Source of the DNA: Collybia mongolica
Taxonomy: Eukaryota > Basidiomycota > Agaricomycetes > Agaricales > Clitocybaceae
Assembly: GCA_013420905.1 (NCBI GenBank)
Contig: JAAXNY010000009.1
Span: 3,038,001 to 3,102,000 of the forward strand
Reading direction: 5' to 3'
DNA: 64,000 nucleotides
In this document: in pieces, positions 44,662-57,509 of the stretch
Position numbering within the stretch: position 1 is the first letter of the stretch
How the letters are laid out: every line of letters begins with the position of its first letter
The notes under the pieces: model-generated
Seen by the model: only the letters and a program-made list of their open reading frames with translations
Databases searched by the model: none
What the model was told of the DNA's origin: nothing
Program-made: the position numbers and the translations under genes

Positions 44662-45440
44662 AAAGCTTTTGTTACCGAGCGCTCAAAGGAGAAGAAGCTG
44701 GCAAATTAAGTTCATGTTATCTGGTACGGGTTGTTACTTGAAGTAGTATGCTGATGAACCTGAATATATTTGAAGGTACTGCATTCCAATGAATGACTCT
44801 CGTCCAATTACAAATGCCGAAATTCAGTTTTTCTCAAGATCAGGCACTGGAAAAGGTAAGGACAAATCACAAAGTAGAAGTGATATTTTGATACTTTCTC
44901 AGTACCAGTAATTGCTGTGTTTACCAAGTGTGAAGATCTGGAGCTGCAGGCAATTGAAGTGCTCCAGGAAGAACAACAGCTCAGTTATCTTAATGCAGTA
45001 AAGGGTGCACCTGAGTATGCCAGAAATCACCTGTGGAATACTCATCTAGTCCTGGAGAAGTACAAGTATCCACCACAAGGTCATGTGTATTTGCAAGGTC
45101 AGGCACAGCCCCAATACCTTACACAGTATGATCTGACTTAATTGGCAGAGATGCAGAAGTCTAACACAAACTGCAAAGAATTGATAGAATGTACAGCTTC
45201 TGTGCTTGAAAGTGACACTTTGCAGGCATTATTTGTCTCAACTCAGCAAGTTAGTCTGGAAATATCACTGAAGTATGCAACAAGGTAAGTGAACAAAAAC
45301 TGGGTTCTCTATCTAGCTGAACACTAGGCTTACTTTTATGAAACAGAGGAATATATGTTCACAAGAAATCAAAACCAGAAGACAGAACAATATGGGTGCT
45401 GGAAATGTTCAAGAAAATGATGAGATACTTTCCATTCTAT

Positions 45441-48097
45441 GTACTAGTAGGGCTGTTCCACAACAATGTGTGCCTGAATTAACTCAAAATTTCTCTCCAG
45501 TGTGTGAGTGGTTGTTTCTTGCCTGCATCCAGGTCATGTCTCATAGCCATGAATTTCCCTCCAGATTGTAAGTGGCTATTTCTTACTAGTATCCAGATCC
45601 TGTCTCATGGCTTTAATTGTTCCACCAGAGTGTATGTGGTTGTTTCTTGCCTATATCCAGGTCCTGTCTCATGGCCATCATTGTTCCTCTAGGATGTAAG
45701 TGGCTGTTTCTTGCCTGCATCCAGGTCCTGTCTCAAGGCCTTGAATTTCCTCTAGGATATAAGTGGCTGTTTCTTGCCTGCACCCAGGTTCTGTCTCATG
45801 GCCTCAAATCTCCCTCCAGCATGTAAGTGGCTGTTGCTTGCCTGCAGGTCCTGTCTCACAGCCATGAATTTCCCTCCAGCTTGTAAGTGGCTGTTTTTTG
45901 CATGCATACAGGTCTTGTCTCATGGCCTTGAATTTCCCTCCAGCTTGTAAGTGGCTGTTTTTTTACTAGTATTCAGGTCCAGTCTCAAGGCCTTGATTGT
46001 TCCTCCAGAATGTATGTAGTTGTTTCTTGCCTTTATCCAGGTTCTGTCTCATAGCCATTATTGTTCCTTCAGGATGTAAGTGGCTGTTTCTTCTCTGCAT
46101 CCAGGTCCTGTCTCATGGCCCTAAATCTTTCTCCAGTGTGTAAGTGGCTGTTTTTTGTATGCATCCAGGTCTTATCTCATGGCTATGAATTTCCCTCCAG
46201 CTTGTAAGTGGTTGTTTCTTGCCCACATCCAGATCCTGTCTCATAACTGTGAATTTCCCTCCAGCGTGTAAGTGGCTGTTTCTTGCCTGCATTCATATCC
46301 TGTCTCATAGCCTTGTATTTTCCTCCAGGAAGTAAGTTACTATTTCTTCCCTACATCCAGGTCCTGTCTCATGGCCTTGAATTCCCTTCCAGCATGTAAG
46401 TGGCTTTGCCTGCATACAGGTCCTGTCTCATGGCTTTGAATTCCCCCCCAGTATGTAAGGCCCTACTTCTAGCAGAGGGGTTTTATTTTACCCTGATCCA
46501 ATGATCCAAATCCTTTTACAGCTTGTAATGCCCTGTTATATTTCATATCTAGCAATTTACCTGATATTGGCTTTTTTTAGTGGGTCAGTACATGCCACAA
46601 TTAATCTCACCTCTGTTTCTTCTTATATTATAATCTATGATTGCACTTTAAGAGTGTAAGTATTTTTTGCTCATAGCATCAACCCTCATTCTAAAGCACA
46701 TTTTACTCTATGCAGAAAGTAATACTATTCTTACCTTGTCAATATTCCTCTACTAATCCCTTTCAGTTTGTATGTCAACAGTTCTACCTGTTGCAATATC
46801 TTCTCCCTTGTATTATTGACCCTTTGTTTCCAGAGTGTATGTTCTTTTCCTTATTTCTTACATTTTATTCAAAGATAGTAATTCTTTCCATCTTCTGACA
46901 GGATCAAGAAAATAAAGCCATAGCTCTGGCTTTATTGCAACTAGTGGGAGAAATTTGAATCTGTGCACTTTTATTTTTGACCCTTCTCCAATGATGCCAG
47001 GCCAATCTCCATGTATTGGATTCCATTCAAAACCAAGTCACTCAGCTTTGCACTGGTAGGTTTTTCAAGTAGATGACATGCTTGTTACCTTAAACTAATG
47101 ATGCATAGCTTTTGCAATAATTGCAGAACATGTATATCTCATTTGGGACCAAGCTAGATTAGTTTCTGCCACTTCAATTCCAGCCACCATTATCCAGTAT
47201 CAACAGTCCCCCCAGTGTAACAAAGTTTCCAGTCAAGTTTCGGAGGCCATTGCTGAACATTTAAGTTCACTTTTTGAGTTTGAGGGGTCACCTTCAAGAT
47301 ATCAAGGGTGTGTTGTGGAAAAGGTCTGTCAAGCAGTACAGCTTCAGAACTAAATCCCATTTTGCATTCCCTATACCCAGGAAAGCCAAGGAACAGCTCA
47401 AAGAGGCATTCCTGGAGAAACTGTCCAACATTGCCTTGGCAAATAGGCTAGGTGAGTTTTCTAATTTGTCTCTCCTTTGGTCAATTACCTATTCCCATCC
47501 TTGGGACTAGACGCAGCTGGCATTTGAAGGACTGCCACACAACAAGCCCCTATAAGATAGGGCAAGTGGGTTGGACACTGACAAATATAACAATGATTAT
47601 AAATGGCCTTGCATGCGAAAAAAAAAAATCCAATCACACTTGTACCATGAATGAAATATATGCTCATCAATGGTGGAAATCACACTGAGGTATTATGCAG
47701 AGTAACATGCAGTTATGAAATGTGAAGTATACTCAATGCTTTGGCTCAACACGAAAGACGCCATGAAGTTTTAGTTGTTCCACAATTTGCGCCTCGACTG
47801 CACATCTAATGATGCAGACCGAAATGAAACGAAGCACGCCAAAGCAATGAAGACGCAAAGGAAATATTCATCTGGTATGCATAATTTCGATGTATACTGA
47901 GGACCTAATATCGCTGGCTAATAAACAGCCATAGAATTACGGCTATGCCACCATGAGACCATCAAATATCGGCTTCCCGCGCCCACACAAAGCCGTTCAA
48001 ACTAATCTATGTAAGTCTAAGTAATCGACGGATGAAATAGATGCAAACATCTGTTTCCTACGAAAGTTTTTTTTGTCAAGCATCTGGTGTTTATAAT
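45441..48097. other. AT-rich interval downstream of the broken G-domain gene
   Basis: Base composition falls clearly below that of the flanking genes. Apart from the minisatellite (45501-46456) I find no gene. The stretch near 47230-47450 has short protein-like frames (KEQLKEAFLEKLSNIALANR) that could be a distant exon of the host gene or a transposon relic. Confidence 0.4.
45501..46456 (+). repeat. Minisatellite, about 15 copies of a 60-65 bp unit
   Basis: The unit reads approximately TGTAAGTGGCTGTTTCTTGC, then CTGCATCCAGGTCCTGTCTC, then ATGGCCTTGAATTTCCCTCCAG. Copies drift by substitutions and small indels but keep length and order. Most units contain a donor-like GTAAGT and a pyrimidine-rich CTCCAG acceptor-like end. 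The array lies downstream of the last recognisable exon of the G-domain gene. Confidence 0.9.
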
Positions 48098-50003
48098 TCA
48101 AAATCTTCCCCAGAATTTCCGAAGAACGAGGTGGCGCGTAACCAACATCATCACGCAGGATAGCAGTATCATGCTCCCTGAGAAGGCATTGAGTAACATC
48201 CGCGACGCTGCGAATTTTCGGCTTACCTGCGTAATACCCAACCACCGAGAACCCGCCAGTCGCTTTGTTGATCGCACCAGATATGGGCGGGCCAGAAATA
48301 GCACCGATAGCGGCGAACGACATGGCCATCCCCGCGCGACGACCCACGTCTTCGATGTCACCAAGCTCATACAATGGCATCTGGAACGTCGAAACGTATG
48401 CCCCAGAGGTGAAACTGGAAAATAGCGGTTTCAGAATGATGTTATCCACGACTGGTAAAGCGGCTACATACCCATATAGAGCAGCGATGGCGATGAGTGC
48501 ATCTTTCGTTTTCGCCAAAGGCCAAACGTATGTAACAATCGCAGCAGCTGTTGTCATCGGAACCACAACATTTACAGCGCCTAAGAAGTGTATTAGACGA
48601 TGAGGGGAGATCCCGATTCATAGGACTGCTCACCAAATCTATCTACAATCAACCCCGTGAATAATCGTCCTACGCCAGAGCCGGCATTGGCAATGCTGAC
48701 AAGATAGAATGAGAATTCAGGAGGGATGCCAACAGAGATCGCGCTGATGTCGATGAAAGTCAGTACTAAAAGTGAAGGCGAATAACGTTAATTTATGCCA
48801 ATAGCTGATAGACGATGATACGTACGAGTGTACATCCCAAGGAAGGCGACCAAAGTCGAGAAGCAATATATCGTAAAGGCAGGTGATTTGAATGCCTTGA
48901 TATTGAAAATACCACCGGATACATTTTTGGCGGGGATTCGTCGTTTGAGGGTCATATTGGCGACTCCAAGGGTGCACATTAAGATGAAACCAAGGATTCG
49001 CATGGTCCAGGGGAAGCTAAATCTGTGGTGAGGGATTAAACATATATAAAATAGGATAAGACATACCCAACTCTGGGAATCAGTTCCCGGGCGACAACTG
49101 GGAAGACTGTACCACCCATCGACGACCCAAGTGCTGTTATAGCCAGCGCGAGACCCCTCCTCTTTTGGAACCAGTGTCCAACCAGCCCAATGATGGGTCC
49201 GAAGCACACTCCACAGGACACCTAGGGTGTATAAGCACGATCTCGAATGTACGCTTGGTAGAATTTTGACTCACTCCGACCATTAGCCCTTGGCAGAGGA
49301 CGAAATGCCAATATTCGGTGCACTGGGCGATTAAAAAAGCGGACAGGACAAGGGACACGGATCCCATAGCAAACGGCAGTCTAAACCATCCGAGATCGAA
49401 AAGTCGGCCAACGAGTAATCCGGGAAGGAAAACTAAGGAGTATTGCATTGACCCAATCCATGCACTGTTAAGTTTATGAGGAACGTCTTCATGGGATTTT
49501 GAGATGAACATACATATGAGATGACGAGTAGTCTTTCAACATGTTAGTCTCGTAATAGGCTTGAAAAACCTAGAAGGATACTCGATCGGTGGACTGGTGA
49601 GTGGATAGTGTATTCGTTCACTTACGCCCCATGCGTTCACAAAGCCGAACCTAGGTAATTATCGGAATGATTAGATTGTCAAACTCAAATGCAGTAAGAG
49701 ATATCCTACGTTGAGAAGGTCGTACACATTGTCTATACAAAAAAGATCAGCATATCTATGACGGCCGGTGATAAACAATCTGCATACTCCGCAAACCACA
49801 AACCAAGCTCGGACACCACCATCCGGGAATTCAGGCTCTGCCACGGATGCAGGAGCCACCGCCGTAATAGTTTGATTGTCTGGAAATTCTTCATCGGGAG
49901 TGTTTGCGGGGATGTGAGTCTTGGAGGGACCTCCGTTCATTGTAACCACCGTTCTCTCGGAGTCGAATCGTGTCAAATCGGGCATCTTTGACAGCGCAGA
50001 CAT
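48098..50003 (-). CDS. MFS monocarboxylate transporter-like protein (paralogue 1)
   Basis: Eleven exons give 456 residues: 49788-50003, 49710-49732, 49626-49650, 49514-49569, 49275-49464, 49067-49221, 48826-49022, 48634-48765, 48472-48580, 48227-48414 and 48098-48177. An acidic cytosolic N terminus leads to EPEFPDGGVRAWFVVCG, the signature of fungal MCH/SLC16-like carriers. About twelve helices follow, with the loop motif GHWFQKRRGLALAITALGSS between helices 4 and 5 and the GRRAGMAMSFAAIGAISGPP block late in the protein. Fungal members move riboflavin, monocarboxylates or other small acids. The substrate here is unknown. All exons join in frame. A paralogue with matching exon sizes lies at 60048-62230. 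Confidence 0.92.
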
Positions 50004-50942
50004 TGTTCTAAACAAGGGTATGGGGGGGAGCCGGAAAACTCTAGGTTGACCCTAGCGACTTGGCTCCTTATAATCATTTTTTAGGCGGCCTTGAGTGTAG
50101 AAGAAAACGAGGTATTTGGCCGGGAGGCGGACCGCACACATCGCCAAAAGTGGCCGGAGGCCTCCGTCAGCATAAAAGGGGTCAAGTTCAGTCAGCGTTG
50201 AGCTTGGCCGTTGTCATTGTTCAAAAATTTCCATCACCGCTGTACGGTGAAGAAGGGTAGAAAATCGACCCACCACATGGTGGTTACACCACGCAAGATG
50301 TAGGAAAAAAATTTACACAAAAATAATCGTTTTTGTAAGGAATCCATGATTTGAAAAAAAGGATATAACACTTGAGTACATCAACTGGTTTTCACCTACC
50401 ACGAGCATTGCTGCGACCCCACCTGACAACGGCGAGACGGGATCTTACCTGGCAGGCCCCAAGGGTGGGCGATGTTGGCGGCCATCAGATATCTTCCGAT
50501 GCCTACACTTTCCGTCCGACTCTTGGGAGCCACGTCAATAAAAATCCCTCCAAATATCCAGGATAAACCTCGTCTCGCACGATCCGGGTTTACATTACAA
50601 CAATCGGTTCCTTCATTATATACATCATCGAATGCTGGAAGAGTGTCAGCCGCCTCATCGTGACACACAGATCCAACCACCAGGAGAGTTAAATCGTTTG
50701 GGGTATTGCGAGGTGATCACCATGCAACCGTCATACCGTGTATTGTTGTTCTTAATAACCTGCATTATGTCCAAAGGCTCTATAGCAGTCCACCGCTAGT
50801 GTGGCTGGCCTCCACAAAGAGGTACGTATATTCGAGTCATCACACTTGGTATGCCTCAAGTATCGATTTTCCTTTGGGAGAGGCTTTATGGTTGTGTGAT
50901 TATTAATACTTTTGGTTCCACCTTATCGAGGCTAGGAAGGGC
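50004..50942. other. Intergenic region
   Basis: About 940 bases upstream of the first MFS gene and downstream of the ABC transporter. Short frames only; nothing supported. Confidence 0.45.
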
Positions 50943-53900
50943 CTATGCTCTAGCTGCGGCATACAATTCTTCCCTGTCTCCGCTCTCGTCCACAAGGGCA
51001 CGGAAGAACCCGCTCTCTTTCTCTAAGAGCTGACGTGGATGATCGAATTCCACCTGCGATAAGTTCATCAGTACCTGTAAGGCTTACTCACAGATGGAAC
51101 CCACAATACGACCTGCGTCGAGGACCATCTGGGCAAAAGGTACATCAGCCACTCAACGTGAGAAATAATTCAAGGGGAAACGCACTATTCTATCGTAATC
51201 CATTATGGTTTTCAGGCGATGAGCCACCGTCATGATTGTCACATCTTTCTTGAGCTTATTTCGTAAGGATCGTTGAATAACTTCATCTGTTTTATAGTCT
51301 AGAGTAGCGTGAGGTCAGCTTCCTTACTCAACATCTTCAAAGATTATATCACTAGCCTATTGCAGATGTAGCTGAAGTGGAATGGGTCTCAGCTTCGGAA
51401 GTGAAAGGTATTTTGCGCAGAGTGGACAAACCTTCGTCAAGGATAAGTAACTTGCTTTCACGGAGCATAGCCCTCGCCAATGCGATGATCTGACGCTGAC
51501 CCACGGACAGATCACTTCCGCCCCGAGAAATTGCACTATAGATGTGAGAGTGAGCAGAAACCTTCGCAGATGCAGCAGGATCTACGAACCTGTCTAAGGT
51601 GATTTTGTCATCATCATCTTCCTGAGTGGAATAGAGCCCCGCATCACGTAACGCTGCGTACAGAACAGCATCATCTAAGATGCTCTAGTGAATACAACTC
51701 GATATTGGACAATTTTCAGTAGAGTTTACCGAATTGGTCAAACGGGTCAAGATTTCGCCTTAAATTTCCACTCAACAACTCTGGCTATGGAAGTAGATAT
51801 ATCCGTTATTAAAGGTCAACAAGAGAGATAGCGCACGTACCATTTGCGGTATAATCGTCACCTGACTCCGGAGGGCGTCGAGGCTGAGCGTCGAGGTTGG
51901 TATTCTGTCGTAATATACCTCGCCGTCTGTGAAGATGCACCGGAGAAGTGACAACATCAAAGAGCTTTTCCCACTGCCTGTCCGACCAACAATGCCAACC
52001 CGTTCACCGGATTTAAGATTGAATGAAATATCATGCAGAACCGATGGTCCTCCCTAAATACAATGAATGGATCAGGCTTATCAGCCAAAGAAAAACTGGC
52101 AGGTTTTACGGGGGAGTATTTAGCGAAGAGTTTCTCCACACGTAGTTCGCCACTTGAAGGCCAATGTGCAGGAGGCAACCCGCTTTTAGTTGGCTTCGGC
52201 TCCTGTTCAATGCCCATGTACTCTTGCAGACGTTCTAGGCTGATGAGAAGCAAGTATGAGATTTATTCTCAGCAGACAGGTCCCTGGGTCGTTACCTATT
52301 ACCTATTGCTTCATGAGTTTTTAGTTTTGGACAAGACAGACTAGACTTACCGCTAACCTCGAACATGTTGAGCATTTGCACGAACATGAGAACGTTGCGA
52401 CCAAAGACGACAGCCATAGCTTCCCTCGGCTTTGAGAAAATATATCAGAATAACCAGTATAGAACTTACTCAATGTGAAAGCCGAATTCGATGTCGAGAT
52501 GCCTGTACTGGGTCCATACACATAGTACCATCCGAGTGAGGCCGCGAACAAACCTCCAAGTGCATCAACGCGAATACCTATCCAGCTGAAGTCGGTTAAG
52601 TACACCAAGCGAGAGGACATTCAGAATTCATTACCGAGCCAGATCGTTGAAAGTTATAGATGTACGAGTGTAGTTGTCTATCTTGGACAACGAATGTTCC
52701 AACACAACAGTCTGGACGCCATATGCTCGGATCGAGACTAGTGTTTAGAAGAAAATATTGATTAGGCTCAGATATCGTTGGAACGTCACTTACTCAGGCC
52801 TTCAACGGACGCCCCGAAGTGCGCAATAACAGGAGTCTTGGCTTTGCTCATTTCACGTTTGACCGAGAGTTGGCTTTTCATGTAAATGTTTCCGACCGTT
52901 GCACCTATTACAAAAATGACGAGGCCAAGCGTTCCGACCGTGGGTGTGTATAAGATAATTGCAATGAACCGGACGGTCAAAGTAATGCCAATATCGAGGA
53001 TATGAAAGAGGAAGTCGGGTATTGTGGAATCGACTAAAACTCCGGAGTAAGTGAGAGTAACTTTATTAAGTGTGATCGACTTGCCGGCTGCTATGTCTTG
53101 GGTGACGCGGGTAATGACACGGGACGTTGGGGTCTTGTCAAGCCACCTTGAGGATGGTGATGAGTCAAGCGGAGCCAAAGGGATAATGGAATCACCTTAA
53201 TGTTGTACCAAGGATGGAATCAATGAGTCGTTTATGCAGCGAAGCGGATGCTCTGAGTGCACCCGAGCTCAATGTCACCTGGTTGCAGAGAAAAAGGACA
53301 AGTTTTACAGAGGTAAGGGCGATATAACCCGTGAGGTAGCTTCCAGATTACGTTGAGTTAGTGGGAGAATCACTTTTGCAGTTAATAATCACTGACAAAG
53401 CAACGTTGACTTCTTCTGCAGGATGTTCTTGATATTGAGTGGCCCATGCCCCAAGCAGCCAGGATTGGAGGGTCTCGAGGATGCTCGCAAGAAATATAGC
53501 TGTGATAAGCACATGCCAGAACAATATCCAATGCTCGCCTCCCAAAGCAACAAGATACATCTTAACTGTTCAGTGTGATTAGTAAGAAAGTTTGAAGTTT
53601 GTTTGTAAACGCTTCACATACCGGAAGCGAGACTGATGTGGCCCTCCGCAACCTCTTCCTCCAAAATAAACTTACTCTCTGTTCCGTTTTCAAGATCTGT
53701 TTGTAGAGGATCTATTTTCTCCAGTGCCTTCTCTTTAGCGGCGACTTCATTTGCAACTTCCACCTTAAGATTCAAATCCTTCTCAAGAGCATCTGAAACA
53801 GTTCCTTGGTTGCTCGTCCAAGAGAGACCACAAAATCACATATGGGAGCCACCATGTTGATATTGTGCGCCTTGATAAATTAACATGTATACGAGGTGTG

Positions 53901-56900
53901 GTCAGAGTTGCAGATCAAGCTCACCACAAGAAGGATGGTCCTTCCTCGAATAAATTGGCCATCCAAGCATTTTTCCACGATCCACTTGGTTGTATGGACA
54001 TCCAGAGCGGCAAAAACCTAATTTTCCAAGTAAGACGACCTTCAACAAGAACCATGTCATAAACACTAACATCGTCGAGAAGAAGGATCTCGGCTGATGA
54101 GTAAACTGCCCTGGCGAGGGCGATGCGAGCCTATGCATGAACAGTTAGCCTAGGAGAATACGAGCTGTATCCCTACGAACCTTCTGACCGCCACTGAGTG
54201 TCAGACCTCGTTCTCCAACCTCTGTGAGGTCGCCAGCCGACAAGTGCTCAAGGTCACGAGTAAGCGCACACTGGTATATGACTGTTATTTGTATATAATA
54301 TTGAATGTGTATTTCTCTACTTGTGAACCGCAGCGTACCTGCTTTATAGCGCGCTTCATCGAACGGTGATCCGAAAAGAATATTTTCCTGTGCATATACG
54401 TATAAGATACGATGATTGGCGCATCAAGGAATGAAATCAATAGACCCTGATAGTGGTATTTGTGACCCACGATTCTTGTGCAGCATAGGCAACGCCCCCG
54501 CTCCGTGGAAGGTTGAACCACGAACCGGGTCCCGAAGGCAGGAAGTGCATCTCACCTATTAATAATAATGAGCAGTGAATTACTCAAAAACAACTTTCAC
54601 TAGTAAATACTGACCCAGCAGAGCCATGAGCAAGCTCGTCTTTCCAGATCCTATGCCAATCGTGAGTTAGAAAACGAGACCTTGATAAAGCGAAACTGGA
54701 CCTGTAGAGCCAACAATAAGGTTGATACAGCCACGCTTGAAAACCAGCTCATCATCGATGCGCAATCTAAATCGACGCTTCGAAGGAGTGACCCCGCCTG
54801 CAGTGCCCTCTTTCGACCATGAAAACGCAGCTGCGGCGAATCCAATCTCATCCCCAGAGCCGCCTGAGGTTCCGATGGGGTTCCCCATGTGATCGATACA
54901 AAATTCGTCCAAAAGTTCAGTCTGAAAGAGGCGGCTTTATCATAAGCTCAAGCCCCAATAAAAAATAATAACGGATCACCCACATTCTCGAGGAAGTCAC
55001 CTATGCGCCGAAGGGACACCTGTCCTTTGACAAGCATCGGCATGAACAAGGAAAGGCGGGACGTTTGTTGCCGGACAATATCAAAAACTGAGTGGGATGG
55101 GTGTGACTCAAGCGCATAAAGTATAAATCGAAACTCTTACGTGCAATGGACGAGAAAACAGTCGCCGCTGTAAACAAGTTAGGGCAAAATCAGCTTTCTT
55201 ATGTAACTTCCACGAACCGTCGAGAGTACGTTTCATCCCTAGTGCCTGTTTGGGCCTTTTGTGAGGGCAGGCTAAATATTTGACTACTGGTACTCACATA
55301 GGTAAGGAATGTGGAACACATAGTCACAGCTGGAATGAAGAAACTTTTGGACAGCAACACACCTTGTTAACAATGAATCGAGGAAAGAACGGAAAAAGAG
55401 ACGAACTGAAAATTCGTGTTGGCAAAGGAATACACTTTGTTCCACCATATCCAAGTAAGCTCAATCTCCCGCTTCTCATCAATCTGTACACTCATTTTCC
55501 TCTCCCAACCAAACATTTTAATCATCCGGATGACACTCATCGCTGATCAAGAACGAGTAATATCAATAAACCATGCAAAAGGGAGGAAGTCCGAAAAGAA
55601 CACACTTTCAGTAACAGCTTCAACGCGATCATCACTCTTCTTCGCCACCTCCCGCGCTGCATCCCGGAGCCGCCACGTGAACAACGCGGGGAACGGCATC
55701 AGTAAAGACATGACGGCAAATCCGACGAGTGTACTACAGTCACGGGAATTCAACAACTCGAAATAAAACGGAAGAACTCCAGGATATACCTCCATCCCAA
55801 GATTGTGTAAAGAAAACCCATTGACATGAGAATCAAGATCGGCCCAACGACCAACACCTGCAAGCACTTCGCCGCTTGCGCGATGGCTTGCATGTCTGAA
55901 GAGATAAGGTTGTTCATGCGCCCGACCAGAGACTTTCCGGCATTAGCTGTGGCAAAAGGTAGGGAAGTTGAAGGTGTGCCAGATTGAGTCATAGTTGTGG
56001 TTGATGAAGCCTTGTAACGTTCAGACGTCGGAGTAGAGGACCCCGATGTAGAAGCAGTGACAGAGTTTGTTGATGCCCTCGTATTAGGGTTGTTCAGTGT
56101 CTCCGACACTCCCTCCGCTACAACACGGATCCGAAGGGCATGTTGAAGGATGAGTTGTGTGAGGATCGCTTCAAGGCGTGCAGTGACACGCGTCACCCGC
56201 GTCTGGTATTGCTGCATGATTATCGTCGCTACGAACGGAGCGAGGAAAAGCTGAGGAAAATTAGGAGATTGGCATTCTGATAAAATTTTCCAGATGACAT
56301 ACCAATCCAATCCAAACCCAAGGTTTTATAATAGCCCCGTCACCCCCATTCCCCATGTACTCAAGTAGGTTTTTGAGTCCGTATGGTGATGATAGTGTTG
56401 CAACAGTATTTGAGAGCAAAAGTAGCACGATGATGACGGTGTCCTTCCGGAACACAGTAAATACGGCCCTAAAAATGTTTCCATGTCGTGAGAGTGTCTG
56501 AGAGGATTGAGGGGTGCCGCCTTGGGGCTCCAACTGCGCCGCTAGATTGTGGTATGGGTCTAGGTGCGGAAAAGCTGTGCGCACTAAATGGTTTGAATGG
56601 TCCGAGTCTGCGAGTAAGGGAAGGCCTGCAAGGGGAAGATGCGACGCATTGTACGCTTTCCACACCGTTGCATCAAGGAAACTGAATAATAGCAGTGACA
56701 GCGGTGATGCAGTCTGTTCGGGGCTGGGGGCCTTTGGATCCTGGGGTAGACGATCAGGAAAGTTGCAAGTATAAAAGGAAGGAAAGTGACTTACAGACGC
56801 GTCAAAGGGGATATATCGACGCGGCGTAATAAGAGGAAACAGTATGGCCGTGAAAGTTAGCACCCCGATCAACTCCCAGAGCATGTATGAGGGATCCGCA

Positions 56901-57509
56901 GGGCGCTGGGTGAACGTCATGAGAGGCACAATGTCACGGACAAAGTAGGCCACCCATGAACTTGCCAGCACGGCGGTGAGATGATACGAGAGAGTTAGGC
57001 TGGGCTGGGGGCAGAGAACGATATGAAAAGCGAGGAGGGTAGCATACACCTACCAAATTACAATAAGCGGTTTTCGCTGAATAGTAAGACGTAGTACACA
57101 CAAATGCGACGCACACAAGTTCGGGCATCGCCGTTGGGCCCAGAGCAGCAAAGAGCCTTGATATTGACATACCCAAAAGCGCTAAGCAGCTGAGAAGACG
57201 CAGAACCTCCATTGCGAGAATGGTACGGCCCCCATGAGCCTCGGCGCGTGCCACATAGTAGGTGCGGAGAGAGCGACTGAGCTTGTTCGTTGGGTTAGCA
57301 CGAAGTGGACGACGTTCAGAACGTGGTGATGCGAGAGTGCGAGCGACAATAACGATGCCAGAGACAATGGACACATAGACTGGAATAGCGTGGGCGTTGC
57401 ACCATGGATTTTCACGAATCCAATCGAGAGCCACAGTGTACACGACTCTACGCCCGAAAGCCTGTTCGAGACCAGGTGGATGTTGGACGAAAAATGTTGA
57501 AAATCCCAT
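50943..57509 (-). CDS. ABCC-type (MRP/Ycf1-like) full ABC transporter, with an apparent frameshift
   Basis: A gene of over 25 exons on 6.6 kb; the first are 57102-57509, 56795-57049, 56303-56740, 55790-56250 and 55606-55733. The order is a hydrophobic N-terminal domain, TMD1, NBD1, TMD2 and NBD2. NBD1 has GSTGSGKTSLLMALLG (split by an intron near 54660-54710), YAAQESWVTN, TLSGGQKARIALARA and ILLLDDV. NBD2 has GIVGRTGSGKSSLM (near 51970), SDLSVGQRQIIALARAM, LLILDEATSAID and TVAHRLKTIMD. The end is VEFDHPRQLLEKES to YAAARA. Such pumps export glutathione conjugates and drugs at vacuole or plasma membrane. After NBD1, at 53800-53820, the frame slips by one base between VVSLGR and GTVSDALEKD, so the copy may be broken or the sequence may have an error. 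One intron opens with GC (51356). Confidence 0.85.

Larger units (their letters stand above)
40286..45440 (+). pseudogene. G-domain (P-loop GTPase-like) gene split by a LINE
   Basis: Host exons are 40286-40492, 40553-40585, 40634-40744 (broken by the LINE, resuming at 44662 and ending 44723), 44776-44855, 44903-45284 and one from 45347. The protein begins MSDIQPSTHEPTAAIDAQAK, carries the Walker A loop IVGKANAGKTTILKK, then SSPGFIFHDSCDFEAGGVDE. After the LINE come HVIWYCIPMNDSRP and VPVIAVFTKCEDLE, the (T/N)KxD-like guanine box. This matches the abundant basidiomycete G-domain proteins of unknown role. Besides the insertion, in-frame TAA codons occur at 44707-44709 and 45139-45141. Both lie after the insertion point, as expected once the 3' part stopped being translated. 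Confidence 0.85.

Noticed and set aside
55300..55440. Apparent stop codon in TMD1 of the ABC transporter
   Set aside because: A phase-2 intron opening GTTCGT and ending CCAAAAG removes it and yields the expected NFHFFIPAVTM alignment.
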